Part shown: positions 1-8,940 of the stretch, in pieces
How the letters are laid out: each line of letters opens with the position of its first letter
Position numbering within the stretch: position 1 is the stretch's first letter
NCBI GenBank assembly: GCA_027618995.1
Contig: JAQCGO010000013.1
Coordinates: forward strand, 1 to 57,119
DNA: 57,119 nt
Source: Pseudomonadota bacterium
Lineage (GTDB): Bacteria; Pseudomonadota; Gammaproteobacteria; Steroidobacterales; Woeseiaceae
Direction of reading: 5' to 3'
The notes under the pieces: generated by a model
Database searches by the model: none
Seen by the model: the letters and a program-made list of their open reading frames with translations, nothing else
Told to the model about the DNA's origin: nothing
Translations under genes and position numbers: made by a program

Positions 1-512
1 ACCGTGTCGCCCTTGTAAAGAACCGTTTCGACAACGAGGTTTTGGGTAAACGCGTTCTGTGCCGGTTCGCCCGGCACGTCGATCGCGCCGGTCGATGGCG
101 GCGTTGCCGATGCCACCGGTGTTGGCACGCTGCGCGTCTCGAAGGTCGAATCGGAAATCACGCCAAGCGAAAAAAACCAGTCCTCGCCGAACAGCGGACG
201 ATCGCCCTTGAGAACATTATTGCCGTGATACGGGTCGAGCTCGCGCTCCGGATAACCCAATGCGGTCACAATGCGCCAGCGATCCGGGACTGCGGCGAAT
301 TCTGGCATTGGTCGCCACACGGCGGGTTGCAGCCCGGTGCCGTCACACTCCAGGCCGGTGAGCGCGGGTTTGCCCGGCCGCCGGCGCAACGGGTCATCGT
401 CGGCGAACGCACAATCGAGACGCGTCTCCAGCTCGTCATCCGCACTGGCCGGCACCGCGAGCAGCAGCGCGCTGCCCAGCAAGGTGGCTAGTATGAAATC
501 ACTTGCCTGCAC
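1..512 (-). CDS. Exported protein of unknown function, C-terminus beyond the window
   Basis: Reading the minus strand from a GTG at 512-510 gives about 170 codons open to the window edge. The N-terminus has a hydrophobic signal segment (ATLLGSALLLAVPASA, residues 9-24) followed by a mature start DDELETRLDC. The start overlaps the stop of the upstream lipoprotein gene (499-501), as at most junctions of this array, so it should be the last gene seen of the same operon. The mature part contains the stretch NNVLKGDRPLFGEDW and a Pro/Thr/Ser-rich segment; I recognise no domain with confidence. The motif style suggests an outer-membrane or periplasmic protein, which is only inference. The missing C-terminus prevents a firmer call. 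Confidence 0.6.
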   Translation of the reverse strand, partial: MQASDFILATLLGSALLLAVPASADDELETRLDCAFADDDPLRRRPGKPALTGLECDGTGLQPAVWRPMPEFAAVPDRWRIVTALGYPERELDPYHGNNVLKGDRPLFGEDWFFSLGVISDSTFETRSVPTPVASATPPSTGAIDVPGEPAQNAFTQNLVVETVLYKGDT

Positions 513-2484
513 AAACATTCTGCTCGTCACTGTCGATGAAAGGTGTTATCGGACAGTTGACGTAGCGCAGGCGGGTGCCCTGCGGCGTCAGTGTGTCGGC
601 TCGCATCTGCCGGTCGGCATTGCCGATGCCGCCAAGCGTGACGCCGGCACGATGCAGGCCGAGAAAAGCGATCATGTCGTCCTGATCGACGCCGTCGCCC
701 GAAACGCCGATGCCGCCGACCAGTTGCGTGCCGCGATAGATCGGCACGCTGCCCGGAAAAATCTGTGCACCGTTGGCCAGTTGCGAAATGGCGCCGGCGA
801 CGGCAAAACCGTCGTTGAAGCCATCGATGCCCGTGCAGTTTGCCGGCACATCGGGCGCGAGTGTCAGCGTAAAGCCAATATGCTGGACGAGAGCGTTGTA
901 GATGAGATCGAGCTGCAGCCCGGTCGAGAACGGACTCCACTCGCCGGCCGGCTTGCTGAAGGGGCCAGCCGGGTTGCCGGTGACGCCGTCGGGGAAATAG
1001 GGTCGTGACAGGTTGCTGCCGGCGCGATCGGAGTAGGCAACGGCACCATCGGCCAGCGCTGTGGGCAGGCCAAGAAACGTCTGTGCGGCGCTGACGTACT
1101 GTCCCAACGATTCGTCGCGCAGCACGGCGAGGCCGCCGTTGAGATAGGTCGCCGCCGGTACACTGCTAATTGCCGCCGCGGCCGCCGCCGACGAGAAAAA
1201 CGCGGCGGTGCGGGCTTTTTGCACAGCGACATCGGTGCCGAATACGGGCGCATCGCGAGCGCGCACGATGCCGAGGATGACGCCATTCGAATCCACAACG
1301 GTAATACTGACGCGCGCCGGGAATCCGGCCGGTGTTCGAATCTGCGCGCGCGATGTGTTCGCGAGTCGCAGCGCCTCGCGCAGGATCGTTTGTACTTCGA
1401 TGGCGGTCAGTGCATTGATGCCATCGGTTCCGGCGATCGGTCGGTAGCGCTCGACGTCGCCTGTGTCGACCAGCACGAACGCGTCGAGGCCCGGATAGTC
1501 GAGCGTGTCGGCACGAATGCCCGACGCCGCGTGGCCAAATGCCAGTCCGGCGTCGATAGCGGCGCCGACGTAGCCGGGCACAGCGAACAGCGTGCCGGCA
1601 ATGTTATTGATGCTGGCGAATACCGGCGCCGTGGCCGGTGAACTCTGCAGGTCGCTGTCGCGGCCATCGGTAAAACGCAGCAATCGCCCATCGACGGCGA
1701 TGCGATCTGCGCGACGATCATCGGGCGCGGCAAAACCAAAACTTGCGGCGATCGCGATCAGTTCATCGTCATCGACGTCGATATCGGCAATGTCGGCATC
1801 CAGCGAGTAAGTGGCGTCGCTGATAATGCCGACGCCACCGACGGGTGTGCCCGCCTTGTACAACGGCAGGCCACCCGGATCAGCCGCGAGACCGAGCGGC
1901 GAACGATGCGGCCCGACATCGGCAGCACCGCCCGCGTATCGTGTCAGCAGATCGGAGCAGGGCAGCTGGCTGAACTGCACGCCGAACAGCGGGCCGGCAG
2001 GCTGCTGGTGGTCGCGCGGATTGAAGTGCTCCTGCACGATCTGGCTCGCAGTGCGGGTGGAGAATGCGTTGCCTTCGGTCGACAGATAGGCCGCGGTGAT
2101 CGCCTTAGCGATCGCGGCGAGGCTGTCCGGAACAATATTGACACCTTCGAGCCCGCCATCAACGGCCGCGCCCGGGGAACGAATCGTTACAGCGGTCGCA
2201 GCGCCGCTCATGCGAAAAACGGCGAGTACGTTGCCGACCCGATCGACGACAGCAATTGTGGCACTGACGCCGCGCGCCTGCGCCTCCGCCACCGCCTGTG
2301 CAATGACGAATTCGACGTCGGCTACGGAGAGGCTCGTTGCCGTGTTGGCACACTGCCCCGTACAACCCGTGGCCGGCGTCGCCGGATCGACTCCTTCGAC
2401 TGCCGATCGGGAACCACCGCCACAGGCGACCAGGGATACCAACGTTATCCCGATAGCGGCGGCCCGCAGCGCCCGGCTGATCAA
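499..2484 (-). CDS. Lipoprotein with two HbpS/GlcG-like heme-binding domains
   Basis: About 661 residues from a TTG at 2484 that overlaps the preceding TGA (TTGA). This start gives a clean lipoprotein signal, ISRALRAAAIGITLVSLVAC followed by GGG; a longer frame to 2595 would bury it. Two related halves each begin with a helix like VADVEFVIAQAVAEAQARG followed by a strand such as ATIAVVDRVGNVLAVFRM, the pattern of the GlcG/HbpS (PF03928) family, whose members bind heme or small ligands. The second copy starts near LTAIEVQTILREALRLANTS. It follows the decaheme cytochrome gene in the same operon, so a periplasmic heme-handling or redox-partner role is plausible, but no heme ligand can be assigned by eye. 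Family call fairly sure, function inferred. Confidence 0.7.
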   Translation of the reverse strand: MISRALRAAAIGITLVSLVACGGGSRSAVEGVDPATPATGCTGQCANTATSLSVADVEFVIAQAVAEAQARGVSATIAVVDRVGNVLAVFRMSGAATAVTIRSPGAAVDGGLEGVNIVPDSLAAIAKAITAAYLSTEGNAFSTRTASQIVQEHFNPRDHQQPAGPLFGVQFSQLPCSDLLTRYAGGAADVGPHRSPLGLAADPGGLPLYKAGTPVGGVGIISDATYSLDADIADIDVDDDELIAIAASFGFAAPDDRRADRIAVDGRLLRFTDGRDSDLQSSPATAPVFASINNIAGTLFAVPGYVGAAIDAGLAFGHAASGIRADTLDYPGLDAFVLVDTGDVERYRPIAGTDGINALTAIEVQTILREALRLANTSRAQIRTPAGFPARVSITVVDSNGVILGIVRARDAPVFGTDVAVQKARTAAFFSSAAAAAAISSVPAATYLNGGLAVLRDESLGQYVSAAQTFLGLPTALADGAVAYSDRAGSNLSRPYFPDGVTGNPAGPFSKPAGEWSPFSTGLQLDLIYNALVQHIGFTLTLAPDVPANCTGIDGFNDGFAVAGAISQLANGAQIFPGSVPIYRGTQLVGGIGVSGDGVDQDDMIAFLGLHRAGVTLGGIGNADRQMRADTLTPQGTRLRYVNCPITPFIDSDEQNVCAGK

Positions 2485-4055
2485 GGATGCAGGCCCAGGG
2501 CATCGACATGAAAGCTGTGACACATCACGCAGGTGCTTGGAATCTGCGCCGCGTTGTTGCGGCTCGCGATGCCGCTGCCGTGACACGTGCGGCAACTGTC
2601 AATGTCGGGTATCAGCGAGTCGTCGGCACTCGTGGACGTGCTCGCCTTGTGGCAACCGTCGCAGCTGGTGACTTCGGTCCGGTGCGCCGCGTGTGTAAAA
2701 CCGGCCTGCGGCAGGAAGACCGTGGTCAGTTTGACCGGGGCAACGTCCCAGGGCACCGCTGCACCGCTGTCAGAAACGCTGACCACATGACAATTTGCAC
2801 AGGCGCGGCGCAAAAACAGGTCTTCCGCGACCTTCAGCGCCTGCACGCGCGCTTCGGCCGCGGCGCGATCGCGATCGGCGCGTGTCAACGTTTGCCCCGG
2901 ACGTCGCACTCGTTGCTCGACGGCGTCCGCATCCGCGCCCAGCAATCTCGCGCTGTAATACTCGAGCAGGGTCTGCAGCACATCGGCCGGATTGCCATGC
3001 GGCACTTCGCGCGTCGGTTCGTCCGGATCGAAGGCCAGCGTGTGACAGCCGCTGCAGTGATCGACCATGGAGATCGGCAGCATGCGCGCGCCACCGGTCT
3101 CCGCAACGTGGCATTCCACACATTCGACTACCCGCCGTCCGTCCGGTGTGACGATGCCTGCCGCATCGAGATGCGTGGCGTGATCAAACTGCAGATTGGT
3201 TTCTTCCGGCGCCTGCAACAGGCTGATACTGAATTCCGGGTGCAGGTCGAGAAAATCAGCCGCGATTTCGAGGTCGCCGCCCGCTTCCGAACTGGCGTGG
3301 CAGTCGGCACACAGTGCCTGGTGCTGGTTTACCAGCTGCGGTGGTTCGTTGTGTTCCAGATGGCAGGTTGCGCAGCGAACTTCGCCGAGCACAGCGCCCG
3401 GTTCACCGCCCGAATTATCGTCGTCTGGCACGGCCACATGTCGCGCGACGCTATGGCACGCGACGCACGCGGCATCGGGGACCCGCTGGAAGGGAGTGAC
3501 GTGGCAGGTGCTGCAGTCCTCGCCGATGGACGAATGGGCCGCATGTATCGGGCCGGCCTGCAAGACGTTCTTGCTGAGCAGGTTCAGCGACGGCAGAACT
3601 GCGGCCAGCAGCAGCACGACGGCAGCAATGGTCCAGGACAGCCGTCGTTTGCTCCAGCCCGCGAGCCCGGTTGCATCCGAACTCCAGTCGGCTACAAAGT
3701 GTTCGGCGCTGGCGTCGCTGCTTAACTCGAAGCTGAACGCGAAGCCCGCGCCGCGCTCTGTGGCAATGACTTTAAGTACGTTCGACCCGATTTCCACCAC
3801 ATCGCCGACTACAAGGCGAGCATCGGTTTGCGAGCGGCCGTTGACGGTAACGCCGGACTGCGTGCCGGTAGTGAGGCGAACCTGTCCGGCATCGGCTTCT
3901 ATCCTTGCGTGCTGCAAACGAACGCGCTTGTCACGCAAGTGCAAAGTCTGATCTGTTGCCCGACCCATCGTGATCGTGGTCGCATCAATGATCTTGTCGT
4001 TGTACTCGACACCGCCGGCGGCATTTCGGGTGATGAATCGAATCAGAAACTTCAC
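2481..4055 (-). CDS. FHA-domain, membrane-anchored decaheme cytochrome c
   Basis: 524 residues from a GTG start, 4 bases after the cytochrome b stop. Residues about 30-95 form an FHA domain (GRATDQTLHL, then the histidine region RVRLQHARIE, then VNGR). FHA domains normally bind phosphothreonine peptides. There is no signal peptide; a single membrane segment lies at about 139-160 (TIAAVVLLLAAVLPSLNLL). Everything after it should be periplasmic and holds ten CxxCH motifs: CSTCH, CVACH, CATCH, CADCH, CVECH, CSGCH, CANCH, CDGCH, CRTCH and CVMCH, with several extra His residues for distal ligation. The protein therefore joins a cytoplasmic signalling domain to a periplasmic electron wire. Neighbours supply a cytochrome b and an FAD/Fe-S oxidoreductase, so it probably accepts electrons from them. 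Confidence 0.9.
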   Translation of the reverse strand: MKFLIRFITRNAAGGVEYNDKIIDATTITMGRATDQTLHLRDKRVRLQHARIEADAGQVRLTTGTQSGVTVNGRSQTDARLVVGDVVEIGSNVLKVIATERGAGFAFSFELSSDASAEHFVADWSSDATGLAGWSKRRLSWTIAAVVLLLAAVLPSLNLLSKNVLQAGPIHAAHSSIGEDCSTCHVTPFQRVPDAACVACHSVARHVAVPDDDNSGGEPGAVLGEVRCATCHLEHNEPPQLVNQHQALCADCHASSEAGGDLEIAADFLDLHPEFSISLLQAPEETNLQFDHATHLDAAGIVTPDGRRVVECVECHVAETGGARMLPISMVDHCSGCHTLAFDPDEPTREVPHGNPADVLQTLLEYYSARLLGADADAVEQRVRRPGQTLTRADRDRAAAEARVQALKVAEDLFLRRACANCHVVSVSDSGAAVPWDVAPVKLTTVFLPQAGFTHAAHRTEVTSCDGCHKASTSTSADDSLIPDIDSCRTCHGSGIASRNNAAQIPSTCVMCHSFHVDALGLHP

Positions 4056-4059
4056 GTTG

Positions 4060-4938
4060 TCACCAATACAGGAACACGGTCACGATGTGCGCGATCAGCG
4101 CTACCAACAGACCTGCGGTTAATGGCACATGCAGATACAACCACAACTCCATCGTTGCCTGAAGTCGCAGGTCCTCGCGAATCTGGCGCAGCAGCTTTCG
4201 TTTGTTGCGCAGCAACGCCGATAATTCGCCTGTTTTTGCAGCGGCCTCTGCATCATTGGCGCGCGATTGTTGCTCCGCCAGCCAGTCGAGTGCCGCTTCC
4301 TGACCGGCATTCGCCACCGCGCGGGTCTGACCCTGCCCGGGCAGGACGATCGTCGAGTTGTCAGCCCCGCGCAAGCGCGTCCACAAAGTGCCGCCCAGCT
4401 GTGTGCGAGTCGCAGCGCTTTGCACGAGGACGGCGAATTCGGCCGGCAGCGTTGCTGCTACCCGGCTGCTGCGCGCGTCCAGGTCCTCGAGTTGCGCGAA
4501 CAACTCCGGGCGGCTCGCACCGTTGCGGTTCGTGCTCACGCGCTTCGGATACTGCAGATAGATGACGACGCCGTACACACCACTCAATACCACGAGCAGC
4601 AGCAACACGAACACGAGCGTATGTATGTTGGCGCCCAGTTGAAAACCCGCATGCAGTAACACGATCACCGGCAGCGCCAGGCCAAGATAGACATGCGCCG
4701 ATAACCAGCCCTGTACGGTGCCGGCCGTCGAGGCGTAACGTCGCTTGCGAATACCAAACCACGTCAGCCATACGACCAGCAAGGCGCCTAAAGTACCGAG
4801 TACGTAACCGAGCAGGGTGCCGCCATTGGCCGGCTCCTGTGGGTCCTGCAGCAGGTACGCCGCGATTGACCCTGCGAGCAGAATGATGGCGAGCCAGAGA
4901 TAGCGGCGGCCGCGAAAGGCAAGGATCGATTCGTGCAC
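4060..4938 (-). CDS. Membrane cytochrome b-like diheme protein
   Basis: 292 residues from a GTG one base after the oxidoreductase stop. Hydrophobic helices lie at about 12-30, 42-62, 80-98, 106-128 and 266-291. Two helices each carry a histidine pair 14 residues apart: H82/H96 (HVYLGLALPVIVLLH) and H270/H284 (HVPLTAGLLVALIAH). This is the bis-histidyl spacing of transmembrane b-type cytochromes, so two b hemes are expected. A polar region (about 131-262, with a Gln/Arg/Glu-rich coiled stretch) separates the helix pairs and probably faces the cytoplasm. Sitting between a soluble FAD/4Fe-4S oxidoreductase and a periplasmic decaheme cytochrome, it is the natural quinone-linked or direct transmembrane electron carrier. 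I cannot name a family beyond this. Confidence 0.75.
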   Translation of the reverse strand: MHESILAFRGRRYLWLAIILLAGSIAAYLLQDPQEPANGGTLLGYVLGTLGALLVVWLTWFGIRKRRYASTAGTVQGWLSAHVYLGLALPVIVLLHAGFQLGANIHTLVFVLLLLVVLSGVYGVVIYLQYPKRVSTNRNGASRPELFAQLEDLDARSSRVAATLPAEFAVLVQSAATRTQLGGTLWTRLRGADNSTIVLPGQGQTRAVANAGQEAALDWLAEQQSRANDAEAAAKTGELSALLRNKRKLLRQIREDLRLQATMELWLYLHVPLTAGLLVALIAHIVTVFLYW

Positions 4939-4939
4939 G

Positions 4940-7309
4940 TCAGCCGGCTCGCTTGGTGAGGTGCACGAATTCGGCCGGGCTCATACGCAACGCAGCGCCG
5001 GTAGGACAGGCGCGTACGCACGCAGGGCCACCGGACAGGTCCTTGCACATGTCGCATTTGACCGCCTTTTTCATCGCGCCACCCGCCGCAAGCGGTTGCC
5101 GCTCGCCGGGCCCGGGACCTTTTCCGGCCAACAACCACGCGAGCAGGCCGGGAGCCGGCTCTTTCTCACCCGCCATCTGAATCACGCCGTACGGGCAATT
5201 GCGTTCGCAATTGCCGCAGCCGATGCAGCTGTCCTGAATGTAGACCTCGCCGTTTGGTGCGCGCCGAATCGCATCAGGCGGACAGTCCTTCATGCAGTGC
5301 GGATCCTCGCAGTGGCGACACGACGTCGGCACATGCACCTGTGCGTACGACGGTCCGGCCGATCGATCGAGACGTGACGTACCGCCATGGGTTTCAGCAC
5401 AGGCTTTTTCGCAATTGTCGCAGCCAATACACAGTGATTCATCGATCAGCAGTACGTCGGTCGCTTCGCCCAGCCCCTGCTGCATCAGGAATGAGATCAG
5501 GTCGCCGGCCTCCGGCGCCGATTCCATGCGCGAGTTCTCGCTGAGTCTTTCCCTGACCGTATTCTGTACGCGCTCGCGCAGGCCGGTTTGCGACAGCATC
5601 ATCTTCTGGAAGACATCGGCGCTCAGGAATACAGACTCAGTCGCGACGGTTGCGCGAACGGTCGCCGAGCGTTTCGACTGACCGAGCAAACCCATCTCGC
5701 CAACATAGTTGCCGGCCGCCACATAGGTCGTGACGACATCGCGGCCACCAATATTGCGCGACACGGATACCGAACCACTGCGGACCAGGTGCAGACCGGT
5801 GGCGGCATCGCCCTCGCTGAACAATGCTTCGCCAGCGGCGTATTTTTTGAGTTTGGCCATGCTGGCGACCGCGGCCACCTCGTCGAACGGTGCATCGGGA
5901 GCCAGGTTCGCGTGCAGTGTGCGAATGTTGAAGTACTGGTCGATGACGCGCCGCACCTGCTCGTAGGTATTCATCAGCCGCATGACTTCGCGGCGTGGTG
6001 CTTCTAGCAACACGCAGTCAGACGAGGCGCATACCGTTGCCGATCGGCGCCGGCCCGACAACAAACTCATTTCGCCGAAAAACTGGCCCTGCTCGAGGCG
6101 AATCAAGCGACCGTCGTCGGTTTCAATTTGGACTTCACCTTGCACGATCGAGATAAACGAATTGGTGTAGTCGTTCTTCTGGAAAATGACATCGCCCGTA
6201 CGCGGTGTCAGCAGATTGCTGGCCAGCACCAGTTCCCGCAACACCAGGCCGTTGATGTCGGCAAACAACGGTATGCGTTGTCGGATAAGCGCGAGCGTGT
6301 CGTCAACGCTGGCAGCAAATGGCAGGCCGCGAAATTTCTGTTCGAGGATGCCGTGGTCAGCCGGTTGAATGTCGTTGCCAAGGATGAACTCGATCACCTC
6401 AAAGCCCTGGTTCATCGCCTGCTTGATCAGCGGGTATCCGCCCAGCGCACCGATCACGTACAAACCGGGCACATTGGATTCATAGCGGTTGCTGAGTTCG
6501 GGCAGCGTCGTTTGATCATTGCCTGGAAACACGATGCCGCAGGATTCGACGAAGGGGCGCGGCGGGGTTGCGCCCAGGCGTGCAATGATCCGGTTGCAGG
6601 GCACGCGTGTCTGGCCGGTTTCGGTGCTGAGAATGGCGGCTGCACCGACTTCCAGTGCAACGACGCCGGAATTGTAAAAACAGGCGATGGATCCATCTTC
6701 GACGGCCCGCGTGATCAAAGCGAGGTTGCCCTCTTTCGCGCGTGCAAACTCGTCGCGGCGATTGACGATGATGACTGAGTTATTGCGCGCCAGTGCAATC
6801 GCATTTTCGATCGCGGCATCACCGGCACCGACGATCATGATCGTCTCGCCATTGAACTCATCAGGATCGTCGAGCGTGTACTGCACGAACGACGCGTCCT
6901 CACCGCTGACACCGAGTTTGCGCGGATTGCCCTGCATGCCAATCGCCAGTACGACGGACTTGGCGGTGATGGTCTCTTCGCTCGAGAGCAGCACGCGAAA
7001 CTGCGGGTGGCTGCCCGAAATTGCCGCAACTTCGGCAGCGTAGCGCACGTTGATGTTGAGCTTGTCGACGCCCTGACCCCAGGCGCCGAGCACGGCCTCA
7101 CGGGTGCCGGCTGCGAACGGCAGGTCACTGCGCAACGGCACGACGGCAGGCTCGGCCATCACGTGTTTGCCTTTCTGATAGCGCTGGATCGTGTTTGCGT
7201 GTTCGGTCGTGCTTTCCAGCAGCACGTAGGACATACCCTTTGCTGCCGCGTGCGCCGCGGCACTGAGCCCGGCGGGCCCGCTGCCGACGATGACCAGATC
7301 GAAACTCAC
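4940..7309 (-). CDS. FAD/NAD(P) oxidoreductase with two cyclic-nucleotide domains and four 4Fe-4S clusters
   Basis: 789 residues; GTG start overlapping the previous stop (GTGA). Domain order: FAD-binding GSGPAG (9-14) and NAD(P)-binding GAGDAA (161-166) of a thioredoxin-reductase-like fold without the redox CxxC; two cNMP-binding domains with intact phosphate cassettes, FGEMSLLSGRRRSAT (about 411-425) and VGEMGLLGQSKRSAT (536-550); then a ferredoxin module of the NrfC/HybA type with four cysteine clusters starting at CIGCDNCEKAC (627), CRHCEDPHC (664), CIGCGNCERNC (695) and CDMC (752). It should move electrons from NAD(P)H through FAD and Fe-S clusters under control of cAMP or cGMP. The gene for an adenylate cyclase lies upstream in the same array. 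Electron direction cannot be read from sequence. Confidence 0.88.
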   Translation of the reverse strand: MSFDLVIVGSGPAGLSAAAHAAAKGMSYVLLESTTEHANTIQRYQKGKHVMAEPAVVPLRSDLPFAAGTREAVLGAWGQGVDKLNINVRYAAEVAAISGSHPQFRVLLSSEETITAKSVVLAIGMQGNPRKLGVSGEDASFVQYTLDDPDEFNGETIMIVGAGDAAIENAIALARNNSVIIVNRRDEFARAKEGNLALITRAVEDGSIACFYNSGVVALEVGAAAILSTETGQTRVPCNRIIARLGATPPRPFVESCGIVFPGNDQTTLPELSNRYESNVPGLYVIGALGGYPLIKQAMNQGFEVIEFILGNDIQPADHGILEQKFRGLPFAASVDDTLALIRQRIPLFADINGLVLRELVLASNLLTPRTGDVIFQKNDYTNSFISIVQGEVQIETDDGRLIRLEQGQFFGEMSLLSGRRRSATVCASSDCVLLEAPRREVMRLMNTYEQVRRVIDQYFNIRTLHANLAPDAPFDEVAAVASMAKLKKYAAGEALFSEGDAATGLHLVRSGSVSVSRNIGGRDVVTTYVAAGNYVGEMGLLGQSKRSATVRATVATESVFLSADVFQKMMLSQTGLRERVQNTVRERLSENSRMESAPEAGDLISFLMQQGLGEATDVLLIDESLCIGCDNCEKACAETHGGTSRLDRSAGPSYAQVHVPTSCRHCEDPHCMKDCPPDAIRRAPNGEVYIQDSCIGCGNCERNCPYGVIQMAGEKEPAPGLLAWLLAGKGPGPGERQPLAAGGAMKKAVKCDMCKDLSGGPACVRACPTGAALRMSPAEFVHLTKRAG

Positions 7310-8940
7310 GGATTGCCGAATACAGCTGCGCCTGATACCGAAGTGGAGCCTGTCATGTCCTGCAGGCTGTACGTCAAACCGGCTGCGCCCGGGAATGACG
7401 GATCGGAGACCGGTCCGGGTTGTGCAAAGAAACCGGAAAATACCCCGTTCCCGCCCGCGGTTCTGTTGATGGCGACGTTGCCGTAGTTGCCCTGAAACAA
7501 GTGTGCGGGCAGCTGCGCAGCGGCACCGATGTTGCCGTTACCCGAGGCGCTCCAGCTGGCGCCATTGATGTCGATCAACAGCGTACTGTTGACTAGCATT
7601 CGGGTAAAGTCGGCGCGAAATGTGGCATTGCCGAGTACGCCGACGTTGCCGAGGTTATCGGTCGGCGAGGTGGAACCAATCAAGGAATAATTCGCGACGC
7701 CGGTAATCGGCATTGCGACGGACGTGGACCAGGCGGCCCGGTGACCCAGTGCACTCTGTCTAACCAGGTCCTGATCGGCCGCCGATCCATCGCTGAGGAC
7801 GATGTCGGCTGTGCCGCCGGCCCAGCGACCCCAGCGCATTACGGTCATGCTGTCGGAGCCGCTTTCGACCAGTGTCGCGCTGCCGATATCGAAACTTGCC
7901 GTATCGGGACTGGTTGGTGTCGGGTAGACGTTTGTGAAACGAACCAGGTTGCCGTTGTTGTCGAGCTGATACTGGCTCGGGTCGTTATCGAGGGTGCCGC
8001 TGAATATCGGGGCAGCGCCGCCGAGCGGTGCGGTCGAGTATGTAACCGATCGATTGGATGGATCCGGCGCGCTACCCGGCGTCAGGTCGACCGGGTTACC
8101 GGCCTCATCCGTGCCGAGGATCGACTGTGCCGGCACAGAGGTGTTGCTGCCGTCATCCTGCGTGCTTGAGCCCGGCGCTGTCGATGTCGGCGGTGGTGCA
8201 CTCGCGTCAGCCTCGCGGCGCAAGCCGAGCTTCGAGTCGAAGCCACTCAGCGACTCGGTGTCTGCCTCGAAGCGAAAATCCGAATCATCGATGAACACCG
8301 GCGGCGCTGTCTCCAGCCGGGTTGGTTGCCGGCTGTCGAACGGAATGAATGCGAATTCGCCGGCCGCAACTTCAATACTGTCGACCTCGTTACGAAACAC
8401 AATGCGCCCTTCATCCACCATAATGTACAGGCCCTGCGGGACGACCGTGCCCGGTGGTACTCCGGGCGCCGAGTTGCAATTGCCACACAGCAGGACGGCG
8501 AAGTTCGTACCGCGGATGCCGAGCACACCGACCGCAGTCCGCACCTCGTAATTTTGCGGGTTCTCCTTGCCGATCGCCCCCGTGATGGAGCGAAAACCAC
8601 CCTTGACCAGGCTGATGACACTGCTGTCATCACTGGATGACACCGCCGCAGTGCCCGACGTGGCGGCTGCATACACGTATTCATCAATCACGATGCGACT
8701 GTCGGGGCGGATGGCGATGCGAGCGCCGTCGCTCATCGCTAACTGCGCGCGCGATGCGGCGCCGGTTATTACGGCATCACTGCTGCGTACGACATCGCCT
8801 TTCGCGAGCGCAACGGCCGGTTGCCGTTCAGCGCTGACATCGCCACTGGCGAAGCTGACCAGGCCGGCATCCTGAGCAAGGGCCGGGTTGGCGAGCACCA
8901 GGACAGCAATCAATAATTGCGGCAGTTTGCGCTTTATCAT
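7306..8940 (-). CDS. Secreted FecR-domain protein with TbpB-like C-terminal barrel
   Basis: 544 residues from the ATG at 8940, in an ATGA overlap with the upstream stop; a frame four codons longer exists, but this start gives the standard signal peptide MIKRKLPQLLIAVLVLANPALA. Residues about 40-200 are a FecR domain (GAASRAQLAMSDGARIAIRP, then VRTAVGVLGIRGTNFAV). A low-complexity Ser/Thr/Pro/Asp linker follows. The last 170 residues (GNVGVLGNATFRADF, GNGVFSGFFAQPG, AAGLTYSLQD, VSGAAVFGNP) have the glycine-rich strand pattern of the TbpB-type eight-stranded barrel that Slam translocators recognise. A Slam-like gene lies immediately upstream. I infer a surface-exported or periplasmic ligand-binding protein. 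The FecR part is sure; the barrel assignment is pattern-based. Confidence 0.75.
   Translation of the reverse strand: MIKRKLPQLLIAVLVLANPALAQDAGLVSFASGDVSAERQPAVALAKGDVVRSSDAVITGAASRAQLAMSDGARIAIRPDSRIVIDEYVYAAATSGTAAVSSSDDSSVISLVKGGFRSITGAIGKENPQNYEVRTAVGVLGIRGTNFAVLLCGNCNSAPGVPPGTVVPQGLYIMVDEGRIVFRNEVDSIEVAAGEFAFIPFDSRQPTRLETAPPVFIDDSDFRFEADTESLSGFDSKLGLRREADASAPPPTSTAPGSSTQDDGSNTSVPAQSILGTDEAGNPVDLTPGSAPDPSNRSVTYSTAPLGGAAPIFSGTLDNDPSQYQLDNNGNLVRFTNVYPTPTSPDTASFDIGSATLVESGSDSMTVMRWGRWAGGTADIVLSDGSAADQDLVRQSALGHRAAWSTSVAMPITGVANYSLIGSTSPTDNLGNVGVLGNATFRADFTRMLVNSTLLIDINGASWSASGNGNIGAAAQLPAHLFQGNYGNVAINRTAGGNGVFSGFFAQPGPVSDPSFPGAAGLTYSLQDMTGSTSVSGAAVFGNP

Noticed and set aside
2487-3725. 412-codon plus-strand open frame
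   Set aside because: It lies antisense to the decaheme cytochrome gene, whose CxxCH motifs are unmistakable. The frame has no domain and arises from high GC content.
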